In this document: positions 9,002-19,222 of the stretch, in pieces
Layout: every line of letters starts with the position of its first letter
Position numbering within the stretch: the first letter of the stretch is position 1
Source of the DNA: Pseudonocardiaceae bacterium
Lineage (GTDB): Bacteria > Actinomycetota > Actinomycetes > Mycobacteriales > Pseudonocardiaceae
Direction of reading: 5' to 3'
Assembly (NCBI GenBank): GCA_009377865.1
Contig: WHTH01000004.1
Coordinates: 1-64,000, forward strand
Length of the DNA: 64,000 nt
Made by a program: the position numbers and the translations under genes
The notes under the pieces: model-generated
Database searches by the model: none
What the model was told of the DNA's origin: nothing
The model's input: only the letters and a program-made list of their open reading frames with translations

Positions 9002-10543
9002 TCAGGAGCCGGCTCCGACGAGTTCGGCGTCGGCGGGCGCCCGCAGCAGGTAGCTGTCCGGGTCGAAGCGCCGGGTCAGCCTGCGGAAGTGGCTGGTGAA
9101 GCCGGGCCACAGGGTGGTGTTGTGCCCTGCCTCGTCGAGGTACCAGCTGGCGCATCCGCCGGTGGCCCAGACTGTGTGCCTGGTGCGGGCCGCCACCTCG
9201 GCCACGAAGGCCGACTGCGCCCCCGGCCGGACCTCGACCGACCGGATCCCGCGGGCGTCCATCGTGCGCAGCGCGTCGAGTACGTACTCGACCTGTGACT
9301 CGATGGCGAGCACCACCGAGTTGTGCCCGAGCGCGCTGTTCGGCCCCAGCAGCAGGAACAGGTTGGGGAAGCCCGCCACCGTGGTGCCGAGGTAGGCCTG
9401 CGCGCGGGGGGACCACCGGTCGGCGAGCAGCCGGCCGTCGCGGCCGTGCAGCCGGCGGGCGACCGGTGGATCGGTCACGGCGAACCCGGTGCCGAAGATG
9501 ATCGTGTCGACCTCCCGCTCGGCCCCGTCGACGCCGATGACCGAACGCGGGCGCACTTCCCGGATCGGTCCGCTGACCAAGTCGACGTTCGGCCGCCGCA
9601 GCGCCGGGTAGAAGTCGCTGGACCGCAGCACCCGCTTGCATCCCATCGTGTAGTCGGGGGTCAGCGCGGCGCGCAGGCCCGGCTCGGGCACCTGACGGCG
9701 TAAATGCAGCCGGGCTGCCAGCCCCGCCATCCGCATCACCCGCGGGGAGGCGAAGCCGATCATCGCGCACTCCCGTCCCCAGTAGACCGCGGCGCGCAGC
9801 GCCCGCTGCAGACCGGGGATGGCGCGGTAGGCATTGCGCTCGGCTGCCGACCGGGTGCGGTTGCTGCGCGGCAACACCCAGGGCGCGCTACGTGCGAAGA
9901 CGTGCAGCGCAGCCGCCTGCTCGGCGATCTCGGGCACGAACTGCACGGCCGAGGCGCCGGTACCGACGACGGCGACGCGGGCTCCGGCAAGATCACGGGA
10001 GTGCTCCCAGCGGGCGGAATGGAAGGCTGCGCCCTCGAAGCGGTCGAGCCCGGGTAGCTCGGGAACCGCGGGTTCGGACAGCTGACCGGTGCCGCTGACC
10101 AGCACGGTCGCGGTGAGCTGCCGTTGCGTTGTCTCGATCACCCACCGCATCGTGTCGCCGTCCCAGCGCGCGTCGAGCACCTCGTGGTGGCATCGCAGGT
10201 GCCGGCGCAGCCCGAAACGGCGGGTACAGGCGCGCAGGTAGCGCTGGATCTCCGGCTGTGGCGAGAACGAGCTGCTCCAGCCCGGGTTGGGGGCGAAGGA
10301 GAAGGAGTACAGCGCCGACGGCACGTCGCAGGACGAGCCCGGGTAGGTGTTGTCGCGCCACGTGCCCCCGACCTCGCCGGCTCGTTCGAGCACGACGAAG
10401 TCCTCGATGCCCTGCTGCTTGAGCCGGATCGCCATGCCCAAGCCCGCGAACCCGGCGCCGATGACGGCGACCCTGACATGCGGCGCGTCGCCCTGCGAGT
10501 CCTCTGGCAGCGGGGCGGTCGGCAGAGGGCGTAACTCCGTCAT
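9002..10543 (-). CDS. FAD-dependent Baeyer-Villiger-type monooxygenase
   Basis: 513 residues. The N-terminal dinucleotide fold has GAGFAGLG (about residues 29-36), then GGTWRDNTYPGSSCDVPSALYSFSF. The BVMO fingerprint FxGxxxHxxxW appears as FEGAAFHSARW near residue 168, and a second NADPH-binding fold carries VVGTGASAVQ. GTGF and LLLGPNSALGHNS complete the class B flavoprotein pattern. These enzymes insert oxygen next to a ketone using FAD, NADPH and O2; the substrate is unknown. Starts at ATG 10543. It is followed at a distance of about 40 bases by pabB on the same strand, probably without functional connection. Confidence 0.88.
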   Translation of the reverse strand: MTELRPLPTAPLPEDSQGDAPHVRVAVIGAGFAGLGMAIRLKQQGIEDFVVLERAGEVGGTWRDNTYPGSSCDVPSALYSFSFAPNPGWSSSFSPQPEIQRYLRACTRRFGLRRHLRCHHEVLDARWDGDTMRWVIETTQRQLTATVLVSGTGQLSEPAVPELPGLDRFEGAAFHSARWEHSRDLAGARVAVVGTGASAVQFVPEIAEQAAALHVFARSAPWVLPRSNRTRSAAERNAYRAIPGLQRALRAAVYWGRECAMIGFASPRVMRMAGLAARLHLRRQVPEPGLRAALTPDYTMGCKRVLRSSDFYPALRRPNVDLVSGPIREVRPRSVIGVDGAEREVDTIIFGTGFAVTDPPVARRLHGRDGRLLADRWSPRAQAYLGTTVAGFPNLFLLLGPNSALGHNSVVLAIESQVEYVLDALRTMDARGIRSVEVRPGAQSAFVAEVAARTRHTVWATGGCASWYLDEAGHNTTLWPGFTSHFRRLTRRFDPDSYLLRAPADAELVGAGS

Positions 10544-10645
10544 GGGTGTCGTCCTCCGTGCGTGCGCGCGACCGCCCGGTCGCGGACGGCCCCACGTCCA
10601 CGGTATCCCGCTACTCGGCGTGACTGGACCGCGCCGCTACCAACC

Positions 10646-10676
10646 TGATAGCGCAACCTCCGATTCAGCGCTATCA
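10646..10676. promoter_or_regulatory. Inverted-repeat operator of the antitoxin/PIN-toxin pair
   Basis: TGATAGCGC (10646-10654) and GCGCTATCA (10668-10676) are perfect 9-bp arms 13 bases apart. They end on the first possible ATG (10676) and stand 9 bases before the preferred ATG at 10685. Ribbon-helix-helix antitoxins typically bind such repeats to autorepress; that role is inferred from position. Confidence 0.6.
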
Positions 10677-10684
10677 TGTTGTCC

Positions 10685-10966
10685 ATGAAGCAGCTCATCA
10701 CGCGGATCGATGACGACTTGCACCGCCGGCTCAAGCAACGAGCGTCGGAGCAGGACCGTTCGCTCAACGATCTGGTCAGCGGTGTGCTCGCTGCCGCTGT
10801 CCAGGACGACGCGGCGTCGCTGCGTCGGCGCATCGACCGCTCCGGGCTGCGGGTGCTGCCGCCGCGGCCCCCGTCGCCCCGGTCGCGTGAGGCGATGATC
10901 GAGCGTCAGCAAGGCAGCGGGCGGGCCGTCAGCGAGGCACTCGCGGCCGATCGCGACCTCAGTTGA
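10685..10966 (+). CDS. Ribbon-helix-helix antitoxin (FitA/VapB-like)
   Basis: 93 residues. The N-terminus KQLITRIDDDLHRRLKQRASEQDRSLNDLVSGVL is a classic ribbon-helix-helix DNA-binding unit; the remaining ~50 residues are Arg/Pro-rich and would wrap the toxin. ATG 10685 gives the normal N-terminus; an ATG nine bases earlier overlaps the inverted repeat. The stop overlaps the TTG start of the PIN-domain gene, so both are translated together, as expected for a type II toxin-antitoxin pair. Confidence 0.8.
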   Translation: MKQLITRIDDDLHRRLKQRASEQDRSLNDLVSGVLAAAVQDDAASLRRRIDRSGLRVLPPRPPSPRSREAMIERQQGSGRAVSEALAADRDLS

Positions 10967-11406
10967 ACCTGCGCTACGCCGACACTTCGGCGCTGGTCCG
11001 CTGCTACTTCCCCGATGAAACCGATCACGACGAGCTTCGCACCGCGCTGCTGGACGGTCGGGAGCCGGTGGTGACCAGCGAGCTGACCCGCCTCGAAATG
11101 ACCAGCGCAGTGCGCTCGGCCCATCGGGCGGGGCGGGTGACCGACCCGGACGGGATACTCGAGGTGTTCGACGTCGACTGCGGCGAGGATGGCCCCATCG
11201 CGCTGCTGCGGCTGCAGCCCGACGTCGTGCTCGGCCTCGCCACGACGCTGCTGTTGGCGCACCCGCTGCGCAGTCTCGATGCCCTGCACCTAGCGGTGGC
11301 CCGGAGCACCGCCGCCGACCTCGCGGCCGGTGAGCCCGTCGTGCTGGTCACCCGGGGTCATCGGCAAGCGGCCGTCGCGGCCGCGCTCGGCATGCCCGTG
11401 GAGTGA
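10963..11406 (+). CDS. PIN-domain ribonuclease toxin (VapC-like)
   Basis: 147 residues from a TTG that overlaps the antitoxin stop. PIN-domain acidic residues are visible: ADTSALV near the N-terminus, [10 protein letters not shown] in the centre and [10 protein letters not shown] plus a late VTRG segment, giving the Mg2+-binding quartet of PilT N-terminus (PIN) nucleases. Such toxins cleave tRNA or rRNA when released from the antitoxin. Length is normal, so the toxin looks intact. Confidence 0.82.
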   Translation: MNLRYADTSALVRCYFPDETDHDELRTALLDGREPVVTSELTRLEMTSAVRSAHRAGRVTDPDGILEVFDVDCGEDGPIALLRLQPDVVLGLATTLLLAHPLRSLDALHLAVARSTAADLAAGEPVVLVTRGHRQAAVAAALGMPVE

Positions 11407-11449
11407 TCTCGTTTTTCGCCCCGATCCCGGCGGCCATAGGCTGGGCGGT

Positions 11450-13240
11450 ATGAGCGATACCCTGCTGACCGCGGTGGCGTGGCCCTACGCCAACGGGCCC
11501 CGGCACATCGGCCACGTCTCCGGCTTCGGTGTGCCCTCCGACATCTTCTCGCGCTACCAGCGGATGGCGGGCAACAAGGTGCTCATGATCTCGGGCACCG
11601 ACGAGCACGGCACCCCGATCCAGGTGCAGGCCGACGCGGAGGGCATGACCCCGCGCCGGCTCGCGGACAAGTACAACCGGATGATCGTCGAGGATCTGCA
11701 GGGGCTGGGGCTGTCCTACGACCTGTTCACCCGCACCACGACGGCCAATCATCACCGGGTCGTGCAGGACCTGTTCCTGGCGCTGCACCGCAACGGCTAC
11801 GTGCTGCCGCGCACCGCGATGGGCGCGATCAGCCCGTCGACGGGGCGAACGCTGCCCGACCGCTATGTCGAGGGCACCTGCCCGATCTGCGGTTACGACG
11901 GCGCGCGCGGTGACCAGTGCGACAACTGCGGCCACCAGCTCGACGCCGCCGACTTGATCAACCCGCGGTCACGGATCAACGGTGAGAAGCCCCAGTTCGT
12001 CGAGACCGAGCACCTGTTCTTGGACCTGTCGGCGTTCACCGAGGCACTGGGCTCGTGGCTGTCCACCCGCACCGAGTGGCGCCCCAACGTGCTCAAGTTC
12101 TCGCTGAACCTGCTCGACGACCTGCGCCCCCGCCCCATCACCCGCGATCTGGACTGGGGGGTGCGGGTGCCGCTGGACGGCTGGCGCGACGCCCCGATGA
12201 AGCGGTTCTACGTCTGGTTCGACGCCGTGATGGGCTACCTGTCGGCGTCGGTGGAGTGGGCCAGCCGCATCGGGGATCCCGACGCATGGCTGGCGTTCTG
12301 GTGCGATCCGCAGGCGCGGTCGTACTACTTCATGGGCAAGGACAACATCACATTCCACTCGCAGATCTGGCCGGCGATCCTGCTGGGGCACAACGGCGCG
12401 GGCGACCGCGGCGGGGACGTCGGCGCGTTCGGCACGTTGAACCTGCCGACCGAGGTGGTCTCGAGCGAGTTCCTCACGATGAGCGGCTCGAAGTTCTCCA
12501 CCTCCCGCGGCACCGTGATCTACGTCGGCGACTTCCTGCGCGAGTTCGGCCCGGACACGCTGCGCTACTTCATCTCGGCGGCCGGGCCCGAGAACCAGGA
12601 CGCCGACTTCACCTGGGACGAGTTCGTCCGGCGGGTGAACTTCGAGCTGGCCAACGAGTGGGGCAACCTGGTCAACCGCGCGATCTCGATGGCGAACCGC
12701 ACCGTCGGCGCGGTCCCGCATCCCGCGACGCCCACCGCCGAGGACGCCGAGCTGCTGGCGACCTCACGTGCGGCCTTCGACACCGTCGGCGCGTTGCTGG
12801 GACGCAGCCGGTTCCGGGCGGCGGCCAGCGAGGCGATGCGGGTCGTCTCGGCGGCCAACAAGTACATCTCCGACCAGGAACCCTGGAAGCGCAAGGACGA
12901 CCCGGAGCGCCGCGACAGCATCCTGCACACCGCGCTGCAGGTCGTCACCGACGCCAACGCGCTGCTGACCCCGTTCCTGCCGCATGCCGCCCAGCAGGTG
13001 CACGAGCTGCTCGGCGGCACCGGGACGTGGTCGGCCCAGCCCGAGATCCGGGAGGTCACCGAACATGACTCGCCGGACTACCCGGTTCTGATGGGCGAGT
13101 ACGCCGCCGAGCAGGCGCGATGGGAGTCCGTGCCGATCGAGGTGGGCCGCCCGCTGGCCAAGCCCACCCCGCTGTTCGCGAAGCTGGATCCCGCGCTCGG
13201 CGAGACCGGCCCGGACTGGGCCCCGATCGCTCGTGAGTGA
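11450..13240 (+). CDS. metG: Methionyl-tRNA synthetase
   Basis: 596 residues from ATG 11450. The HIGH motif is [15 protein letters not shown], the zinc knuckle is [18 protein letters not shown], and the second ATP signature appears as [11 protein letters not shown], a KFSTS variant of KMSKS. The C-terminal helical anticodon-binding domain ([20 protein letters not shown], then SDQEPWKRK) follows. It charges tRNA-Met with methionine in the cytoplasm. There is no C-terminal tRNA-binding domain beyond residue ~590. tatD overlaps the 3' end by 8 bases. Confidence 0.96.
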   Translation: MSDTLLTAVAWPYANGPRHIGHVSGFGVPSDIFSRYQRMAGNKVLMISGTDEHGTPIQVQADAEGMTPRRLADKYNRMIVEDLQGLGLSYDLFTRTTTANHHRVVQDLFLALHRNGYVLPRTAMGAISPSTGRTLPDRYVEGTCPICGYDGARGDQCDNCGHQLDAADLINPRSRINGEKPQFVETEHLFLDLSAFTEALGSWLSTRTEWRPNVLKFSLNLLDDLRPRPITRDLDWGVRVPLDGWRDAPMKRFYVWFDAVMGYLSASVEWASRIGDPDAWLAFWCDPQARSYYFMGKDNITFHSQIWPAILLGHNGAGDRGGDVGAFGTLNLPTEVVSSEFLTMSGSKFSTSRGTVIYVGDFLREFGPDTLRYFISAAGPENQDADFTWDEFVRRVNFELANEWGNLVNRAISMANRTVGAVPHPATPTAEDAELLATSRAAFDTVGALLGRSRFRAAASEAMRVVSAANKYISDQEPWKRKDDPERRDSILHTALQVVTDANALLTPFLPHAAQQVHELLGGTGTWSAQPEIREVTEHDSPDYPVLMGEYAAEQARWESVPIEVGRPLAKPTPLFAKLDPALGETGPDWAPIARE

Positions 13241-14072
13241 TCGTCGGGAGCTGCCGCCGGCACCGGAGCCGCTGCCCGCCACGGTGCTCGACGCGCACAC
13301 CCACCTCGACGCCTGCGGTGCCACCGACGCGGCCGGGGTGCACGCCGCGCTCGACCGCGCGCAGGCCGTCGGGGTGGCCGGGGTGGTCACCGTCGCCGAC
13401 GACATGGTCGCGGCACGGTGGGTGGTGGCGGCGTCGGGCTGGGACGACCGGGTGTACGCCGCCGTGGGGCTGCACCCCACCCGGACGTCGACGTTTCGCG
13501 ACGCCGACCGCGACGAGATCGAGCGGCTCGTCGGGCAGCCGCGGGTGGTGGCCGTGGGGGAGACGGGTCTCGACTACTACTGGACGCAGGCCGCTCCGGA
13601 GACCACCAGCCCGCCGGAGGCGCAGCGCGAGGCGTTCCGGTGGCACATCGAGCTGGCCAAGCGGGTGGGCAAGCCGCTGATGATCCATGATCGGGACGCC
13701 CACTCCGATGTGCTGTCGATCCTGGCCGACGCGGGCCCGCCGGAGACGGTGATCCTCCACTGCTTCTCCGGGGACGCGGCGATGGCACGGCAGTGCATCG
13801 ACGCCGGTTACGTGCTGTCCTTCGCGGGCCCGGTCAGCTTCCGCAACGCCCGTGCGCTGCGCGAGGCGGCCGTGCTGGTCCCCGACGGCCAGTTGCTGGT
13901 CGAGACCGATGCACCGTACCTGACGCCACACCCACACCGGGGCCGGCCCAACGAGCCGGTGAACCTGCCCTACACGGTGCGCGACCTGGCCGAACTGCGC
14001 GGTCAGGACCTCGCCGAACTGGTGTCCGCGACCCGTGCGACGGCCGGGCGAGTCTTCGGAATCGGGCCCTGA
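13233..14072 (+). CDS. tatD: TatD-family metal-dependent deoxyribonuclease
   Basis: 279 residues from GTG 13233, inside the end of metG. Amidohydrolase-like metal motifs are complete: [44 protein letters not shown] and [16 protein letters not shown]. TatD enzymes are 3'-5' exonucleases implicated in DNA repair and nucleic-acid turnover. The metG-tatD-rpfB-rsmA-ispE order is standard in actinobacteria and supports vertical descent. Confidence 0.94.
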   Translation: MSDRRELPPAPEPLPATVLDAHTHLDACGATDAAGVHAALDRAQAVGVAGVVTVADDMVAARWVVAASGWDDRVYAAVGLHPTRTSTFRDADRDEIERLVGQPRVVAVGETGLDYYWTQAAPETTSPPEAQREAFRWHIELAKRVGKPLMIHDRDAHSDVLSILADAGPPETVILHCFSGDAAMARQCIDAGYVLSFAGPVSFRNARALREAAVLVPDGQLLVETDAPYLTPHPHRGRPNEPVNLPYTVRDLAELRGQDLAELVSATRATAGRVFGIGP

Positions 14073-14352
14073 CCGTCCGTGGGACTTCGCCGCGGCCGAT
14101 ACCGTTCGTCGCTGCGAGATGCGTGGTCGTCGATACACCGTAGCGGGATGCTTTGCCAGGAGGCGCCAGCGGTTATCGTCCCGTGACCGGTAAGCCGGGG
14201 TGGGGAAGTCCCGGGTACGAGCGTGGTGGGTGCGTGGCCAGCAAGCCTGGACATCCACCGTGCGCAGGTCCGCCGTGGGTCGGGATCGGCGGATCAAGGC
14301 TTGAGTGCTCTCGTGCCGTCCCCTGCCCGGACGCTCGACCACTGGACACCAG

Positions 14353-15450
14353 GTGATTCGGACTCTTCTGAAGGCTGCCCTCGTAGCTCTCATCCTGGCC
14401 CTGACCGCCGGTAGCGCCACCGCCCTCGCCACAAGCAAGACCGTCACACTGGCGGTCGATGGCCAGGAGCGCTCCATCAGCACCTTCGCCGACACGGTCG
14501 GCGGTGCGCTGGACTCGGCGGGCCTACGAGCCGACGACAAGGACACCCTCGCGCCGAGCGCCGGCGCCGACGTCGAAGACGGCAGCCGGATTGTGCTCGA
14601 CCGCGGCAAGCTGATCACCCTCACGGTCAACGGCCAGCAGCGTGAGCTGTGGACGACCGCCGCCACCGTGAACGAGACGCTGCGGCAGATCGGAATGCGG
14701 GCCGACGGCGTGACGGTGTCGGCGGACCGGTCACAGCGCATCCCGCTGCAGGGCATGGCGCTGGACGTGCGCACGGTCAAGCCCACGATGCTCTACGACG
14801 GCGCTGCGCCGCCGCAGATCGTCACGACCGCCGCGACCACCGTCGGCGACCTGCTCGCCGCGCAGGACGTGGTGCTGGGTCCGGACGACACCGTCGTCCC
14901 GGAACCGGCCGCGCCCGTGCTACCCGGGATGCACGTCGAGGTGACCCGGATCGCCATCGAGGAGGTGCGCGAGACCCAGCCGGTGGAACCGCCCGAGGAG
15001 ACCATCGAGGACTCCGAGATGTCCAGCGGTGAGGAGGTCGTCGAGTCGGAGGGCAAGCCGGGTGAGGAGATCGTGACATACCTGGTGACGACCACCAACG
15101 GCAAGGAGACCGACCGCGAGGAGCTCGACAGCGAGGTCACCGCCGAGCCGGAGCCGCGCGTCGTGCGGGTCGGCACCCAGGAGGCCCCCGAGGTGTCCGA
15201 CGGGTCGGTGTGGGACCAGCTCGCCGAGTGCGAGTCCGGCGGTGACTGGTCGACCAACACCGGCAACGGCTACTACGGCGGCTTGCAGTTCGACAAGAGC
15301 ACCTGGGACGCCTATGGCGGCGACCAGTACGCCGACTACCCGCACGAAGCCAGCCGCGAGGCGCAGATCGCGGTGGCCGAGCAGGTCCGAGACGACCGCG
15401 GCGGGTACGGCGCGTGGCCGTCCTGCTCGTCGCAGCTGGGGCTTTCCTGA
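14353..15450 (+). CDS. rpfB: Resuscitation-promoting factor RpfB-like cell-wall lytic transglycosylase
   Basis: 365 residues from GTG 14353. An N-terminal membrane or signal segment ([22 protein letters not shown]) is followed by three DUF348 repeats ([55 protein letters not shown]), an acidic stretch, a G5 domain (about residues 210-275) and a C-terminal Rpf domain. The latter has [27 protein letters not shown] with the catalytic Glu in CESGGDW and the paired cysteine in WPSCS. Rpf enzymes cleave peptidoglycan and promote exit from dormancy. The 280-base leader (14073-14352) holds no structure I can identify; the c-di-AMP riboswitch seen before some rpf genes was looked for and not found. 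Confidence 0.92.
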   Translation: MIRTLLKAALVALILALTAGSATALATSKTVTLAVDGQERSISTFADTVGGALDSAGLRADDKDTLAPSAGADVEDGSRIVLDRGKLITLTVNGQQRELWTTAATVNETLRQIGMRADGVTVSADRSQRIPLQGMALDVRTVKPTMLYDGAAPPQIVTTAATTVGDLLAAQDVVLGPDDTVVPEPAAPVLPGMHVEVTRIAIEEVRETQPVEPPEETIEDSEMSSGEEVVESEGKPGEEIVTYLVTTTNGKETDREELDSEVTAEPEPRVVRVGTQEAPEVSDGSVWDQLAECESGGDWSTNTGNGYYGGLQFDKSTWDAYGGDQYADYPHEASREAQIAVAEQVRDDRGGYGAWPSCSSQLGLS

Positions 15451-16343
15451 CGAATGACCCCACCTCCGCCGGCCCCGCGCTGCTGGGGCCGGCGGAGCTG
15501 CGTTCGCGGGCGGCACGACTGGGAATCCGCCCGGCCAAGCGGCTCGGCCAGAACTTCGTGCACGACGCGAACACGGTGCGCCGGATCGTGGCCACCGCCG
15601 GGCTCGACCCCGATGACGTCGTGCTCGAGGTGGGTCCCGGCCTGGGCTCACTCACACTTGCGCTGCTGGGGTCCGCGCAGCGCGTGCTGGCCGTCGAGAT
15701 CGACCCGGTGCTGGCGGGGGCGCTCCCGGCAACGGTCTCGGAGCGCGCGCCCGGATGGGCGCACCGGTTGCGGGTGCTGACCGCCGACGCGCTGCGCATC
15801 CAGCAGGGTGAGCTGGTCGACGCAGCCGGCGGGCAGCCGCCCACCGCGCTGGTGGCCAACCTGCCCTACAACGTGGGCGTACCGGTGCTGCTGCACCTGC
15901 TGGCCGAGGTTCCCTCGCTGCGCCACGGCCTGGTGATGGTGCAGGCCGAGGTCGCAGACCGGCTCGCCGCGCCGCCCGGCTCCCGCGACTACGGCGTGCC
16001 CAGCGCCAAGGCGGCGTGGTTCGCCGAGGTGCGACGGGCAGGGCCCGTGCCGCGCGGGGTGTTCTGGCCGGTGCCCAACGTCGACTCGGGGCTCGTCACG
16101 CTGACCCGCCGCCCCCCGCCTGCCGCGGTGATGTCGACGCCGACCGACCGCGTCGAGGTTTTCGCCGTCGTCGACGCCGCGTTCGCCCAGCGCCGCAAGA
16201 CGCTGCGTGCCGCACTGGCCGGTTGGGCGGGCTCGGCGGCGCAGGCCGAGCAGGTGCTGCGTGCTGCCGGCGTCGACCCCTCGGCCCGGGGCGAGCAGCT
16301 CACCATCACCGACTTCACCAAGATCTGCGCTGCGCGCCTGTGA
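15414..16343 (+). CDS. rsmA: 16S rRNA dimethyladenosine transferase (RsmA/KsgA)
   Basis: Up to 309 residues. Motifs: [37 protein letters not shown] (SAM motif I), LAVEIDP and [14 protein letters not shown] (catalytic NLPY), with the C-terminal [13 protein letters not shown] helix. The enzyme dimethylates A1518 and A1519 of 16S rRNA. The start is odd: the only good in-frame initiator is GTG 15414, which overlaps rpfB by 37 bases. The ATG at 15454 is in another frame, and an unusual CTG near 15447 is the alternative. The stop TGA lies inside a 51-bp repeat element. Confidence 0.93.
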   Translation: MAVLLVAAGAFLTNDPTSAGPALLGPAELRSRAARLGIRPAKRLGQNFVHDANTVRRIVATAGLDPDDVVLEVGPGLGSLTLALLGSAQRVLAVEIDPVLAGALPATVSERAPGWAHRLRVLTADALRIQQGELVDAAGGQPPTALVANLPYNVGVPVLLHLLAEVPSLRHGLVMVQAEVADRLAAPPGSRDYGVPSAKAAWFAEVRRAGPVPRGVFWPVPNVDSGLVTLTRRPPPAAVMSTPTDRVEVFAVVDAAFAQRRKTLRAALAGWAGSAAQAEQVLRAAGVDPSARGEQLTITDFTKICAARL

Positions 16344-16390
16344 GTGGCTCTGCCAGTCGCCGGCGAGCCGGTTCTCGCATCGCCACTCAC
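16340..16390. repeat. 51-bp palindromic element (copy 2) between rsmA and ispE
   Basis: It begins GTGAGTGGCTCTGCC and ends CGCCACTCAC. The first 14 and last 10 bases equal the minus-strand reading of the element at 6756-6805, while the centre differs. It overlaps the rsmA stop codon and precedes the ispE start by 22 bases. Confidence 0.65.
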
Positions 16391-16412
16391 GGAACGCCAG
16401 TAGGCTGGAACG

Positions 16413-17378
16413 GTGCTCGCCGTCGTACCACCTCCGGTGACTGTGCGTGTCCCGGCCAAGGTCAACCTGCATCTGGCTGTGGGAGACGCGCGGTCCGACG
16501 GCTTCCATGACCTGGTGACCGTCTTCCAGGCGCTCTCACTGACCGATGAGGTGACTGTCGCCGCTACCGACTCACCCGGTGTCGAGGTGCACGGTGAAGG
16601 TGCCGAGGTGCTGCCGATCGATCACCGCAACCTCGCCTGGCGTGCTGTGGAGGAGCTTGCCGCCCACGCCGGGCGGGAACCCGACGTGCGAGTGGTGCTG
16701 CACAAGGGCATCCCGGTGGCCGGCGGCATGGCCGGCGGCAGCGCGGATGCCGCGGCCACGCTGGTCGGTCTCGCCGCGTGGTGGCGCCTCGACATCGGCC
16801 GCGACGAGCTGGGCACGCTCGCCGCGCGTCTCGGCAGTGACGTGCCGTTCGCGCTGCACGGCGGGACGGCGCTGGGTACGGGGCGCGGTGAGCAGCTGGT
16901 GCCGGTGCTGGCACGGCACACCTTCCACTGGGTCATCGCGCTCGACCACCGTGGACTGTCCACCCCGGGCGTCTACGGTGAGCTGGACCGGTTGCGCGCC
17001 CAGGACTGCCCGCCGCAGCGGCTCGGCCCGCCCGAGCCGCTGCTCGAGGCGATGGCATCGGGTGACCCGCGCCAGCTCGCATTGCTGTTGGGCAACGACC
17101 TGCAAGCCGCCGCGGTCTCGCTGCGGCCGGCGCTGCGCCGCACGCTGCGCGCCGGAGTGGATGCCGGGGCGCTGGCCGGGATGGTGTCCGGCTCCGGGCC
17201 GACCTGCGCCTTCCTGTGCAGCGACGCCGATTCGGCGGTGCGGGTCGCGGCCGAGCTCGCCGGCGAGGGGGTCTGCCGCACGGTCCGGGTCGCCAGCGGG
17301 CCCGTGCCCGGGGCGCGGCTCGTGGAGGAACACCGGCCGGTGCCGCCGCCGGGTCCGATCGAAGGGGCGCACGCCTGA
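16413..17378 (+). CDS. ispE: 4-diphosphocytidyl-2-C-methyl-D-erythritol kinase
   Basis: 321 residues of the GHMP kinase fold. Visible are [14 protein letters not shown], the phosphate loop [20 protein letters not shown], the [20 protein letters not shown] segment and the C-terminal [13 protein letters not shown]. IspE phosphorylates CDP-methylerythritol in the non-mevalonate isoprenoid pathway. GTG 16413 is the start; the stop overlaps the ATG of the ABC-F gene as TGATG. Confidence 0.95.
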   Translation: MLAVVPPPVTVRVPAKVNLHLAVGDARSDGFHDLVTVFQALSLTDEVTVAATDSPGVEVHGEGAEVLPIDHRNLAWRAVEELAAHAGREPDVRVVLHKGIPVAGGMAGGSADAAATLVGLAAWWRLDIGRDELGTLAARLGSDVPFALHGGTALGTGRGEQLVPVLARHTFHWVIALDHRGLSTPGVYGELDRLRAQDCPPQRLGPPEPLLEAMASGDPRQLALLLGNDLQAAAVSLRPALRRTLRAGVDAGALAGMVSGSGPTCAFLCSDADSAVRVAAELAGEGVCRTVRVASGPVPGARLVEEHRPVPPPGPIEGAHA

Positions 17379-19222
17379 TGGCCAACCTCGTCAATCTCGA
17401 GGCGGTGTCGAAGTCCTACGGCGTGCAGTCGCTGCTGTCCTGCGTGTCGCTGGGCGTCGACGAGGCGGACCGTATCGGTGTGGTGGGCCTCAACGGCGGC
17501 GGGAAGACGACGCTGCTGGAGGTGCTCGCCGGGATCGAGCCGCCCGATGCCGGCCGGGTCAGCCAGGCGCGCGGCCTGCGGCTGGCCGTGGTGACCCAGC
17601 GCACCGAGTTGCCGGCCGGCGCGACCGTTCGGCAGGTCGTGCTCGATCCGCTGGGCGTGCAGGCCGAGCACGAGTGGGTCGCCGACCCGCGGATCCGCTC
17701 GGTTCTCGACGGGCTCGGCGTCTGGAGTGGATCGCGCAGCGACCTCGAAGCGGACGTGGACCGGATGTCGGGTGGCGAGCGCCGCCGCGTCCAGCTGGCC
17801 GCCGCGCTGGTCGGCGAGCTCGACCTGATCGTGCTCGATGAGCCCACCAACCACCTCGACGTCGAGGGCGTGCGCTGGCTGGCCGATCACCTGCGGACGC
17901 GCCGCTGCGCGGTGGTGGTGGTCACCCACGACCGCTGGTTCCTCGACACCGTGTGCACCCGTACCTGGGAGGTTGTCGACGGACGGGTCGACGGCTACGA
18001 GGGCGGCTACGCCGACTGGGTCTACGCGCGCGCGGAGCGGGCCCGGCTCGCGGCCGCTGCCGAGGATCGGCGACGCAACCTGGCGCGCAAGGAGCTCGCC
18101 TGGTTGCGCCGCGGGCCGCCGGCGCGGACGTCCAAGCCGCGTTACCGCATCGAGGCAGCCGAGGCGCTCATCGCCGACGAGCCGGCACCTCGGGACACCG
18201 TCGAGCTGGTGGCCTTCGCCCGCCGCCGGCTCGGCCGCAAGGTGCTCGAGCTCGAGGACGTGACGCTGTCGATCGGCTCGCGGCCGCTGCTCGGCTGTAT
18301 CCGATCTGACGGCTCCGCCGTCGGGATCCGATCTGACGGCTCCGCCGTCGGTACCACCTGGCGGATCGGTCCTGGCGATCGTGTCGGGCTGGTCGGCATC
18401 AACGGGTCGGGCAAGACGACCGTGTTGCGGCTGCTGGCGGGGGAGCGCGAGCCCGACGCCGGGCACCGGGTGCAGGGCCAGACCGTCCGGCTGGCGCACC
18501 TGGCACAGGAGCTGGAGGAACTGTCCGATTCAGCCGGGGCCGCGCAGCTGCGGGTGCTCGAGGCCGTCGAGCAGGTGGCCCATCGGGTGGTGCTGGGACG
18601 CCACGAGCTCACAGCCTCGCAGCTCGCCGAGCGGCTCGGGTTCCCGGCCTCCCGACAATGGACGCCGGTAGCCGACCTGTCCGGCGGGGAGCGGCGGCGG
18701 CTGCAACTAACCCGGCTGCTGATGGCCGAGCCGAACGTGCTGCTGCTCGACGAGCCGACCAACGATCTCGACATCGACACGCTGCAGCAGCTCGAGGACC
18801 TGCTCGACGGCTGGCCCGGCACCCTCGTCGTCATCTCGCACGACCGCTACCTCATCGAGCGGGTCTGCGACGACGTCGTCGCTCTGCTCGGCGACGGCGG
18901 CATCACTCACCTGCCCGGCGGCATCGAGGAGTACCTCGCGCGGCGCGACACTGCACGTTCCGTCCTTCCGTCCGCGGCCCCGTCGCGCTCGTCGGGCTCG
19001 TCTCCGGCAGCCGACCAACGGGCGGCCCGCAAGGAGCTGACCCGCCTCGAGCGGCAGCTCGACCGGCTCGCCGGCCAGGAGGCCGACCTGCAAGGCCGGA
19101 TCGCCGAGCACGCTGCCGACCCCGATGCGTTCCGCGAGCTGGACGACACGCTGCGCACGGTGCTCACCGAGAAGGACGAGCTGGAGACCCGCTGGTTGGA
19201 GCTCTCGCTGCGTGCCTCGTGA
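17378..19222 (+). CDS. ABC-F family ATP-binding protein carrying an in-frame repeat insertion
   Basis: 614 residues with two ABC domains and no membrane segments. Domain 1 has GLNGGGKTT, MSGGERRRV and LIVLDEPTNHLD; domain 2 has GINGSGKTT, LSGGERRRLQL and LLLDEPTNDLD. Between them is the Arg-rich linker LARKELAWLRRGPPARTSKPRYR typical of ABC-F translation factors, and the C-terminus is a coiled coil (RKELTRLERQLDRLAGQEADLQ). Such proteins act on the ribosome, for example in translation-stall relief or antibiotic protection. Just before Walker A of domain 2, two copies of IRSDGSAVG are inserted where homologues read roughly LLDDVTWR. Confidence 0.92.
   Translation: MANLVNLEAVSKSYGVQSLLSCVSLGVDEADRIGVVGLNGGGKTTLLEVLAGIEPPDAGRVSQARGLRLAVVTQRTELPAGATVRQVVLDPLGVQAEHEWVADPRIRSVLDGLGVWSGSRSDLEADVDRMSGGERRRVQLAAALVGELDLIVLDEPTNHLDVEGVRWLADHLRTRRCAVVVVTHDRWFLDTVCTRTWEVVDGRVDGYEGGYADWVYARAERARLAAAAEDRRRNLARKELAWLRRGPPARTSKPRYRIEAAEALIADEPAPRDTVELVAFARRRLGRKVLELEDVTLSIGSRPLLGCIRSDGSAVGIRSDGSAVGTTWRIGPGDRVGLVGINGSGKTTVLRLLAGEREPDAGHRVQGQTVRLAHLAQELEELSDSAGAAQLRVLEAVEQVAHRVVLGRHELTASQLAERLGFPASRQWTPVADLSGGERRRLQLTRLLMAEPNVLLLDEPTNDLDIDTLQQLEDLLDGWPGTLVVISHDRYLIERVCDDVVALLGDGGITHLPGGIEEYLARRDTARSVLPSAAPSRSSGSSPAADQRAARKELTRLERQLDRLAGQEADLQGRIAEHAADPDAFRELDDTLRTVLTEKDELETRWLELSLRAS
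18299..18351 (+). repeat. Two tandem 27-bp palindrome-bearing units inside the ABC-F gene
   Basis: Units at 18299-18325 and 18326-18351 are near-identical; each holds GACGGCTCCGCCGTC, arms GACGGC and GCCGTC around TCC. Being 27 bases long, they keep the reading frame and encode IRSDGSAVG twice. Confidence 0.85.

Noticed and set aside
14073-14352. Possible c-di-AMP (ydaO) or cobalamin riboswitch before rpfB
   Set aside because: A GGGGTGGGGAAGTCCCGGG-like stretch caught the eye, but the conserved GAACC and CAGCTAACC-type boxes, or a B12 box, are absent.
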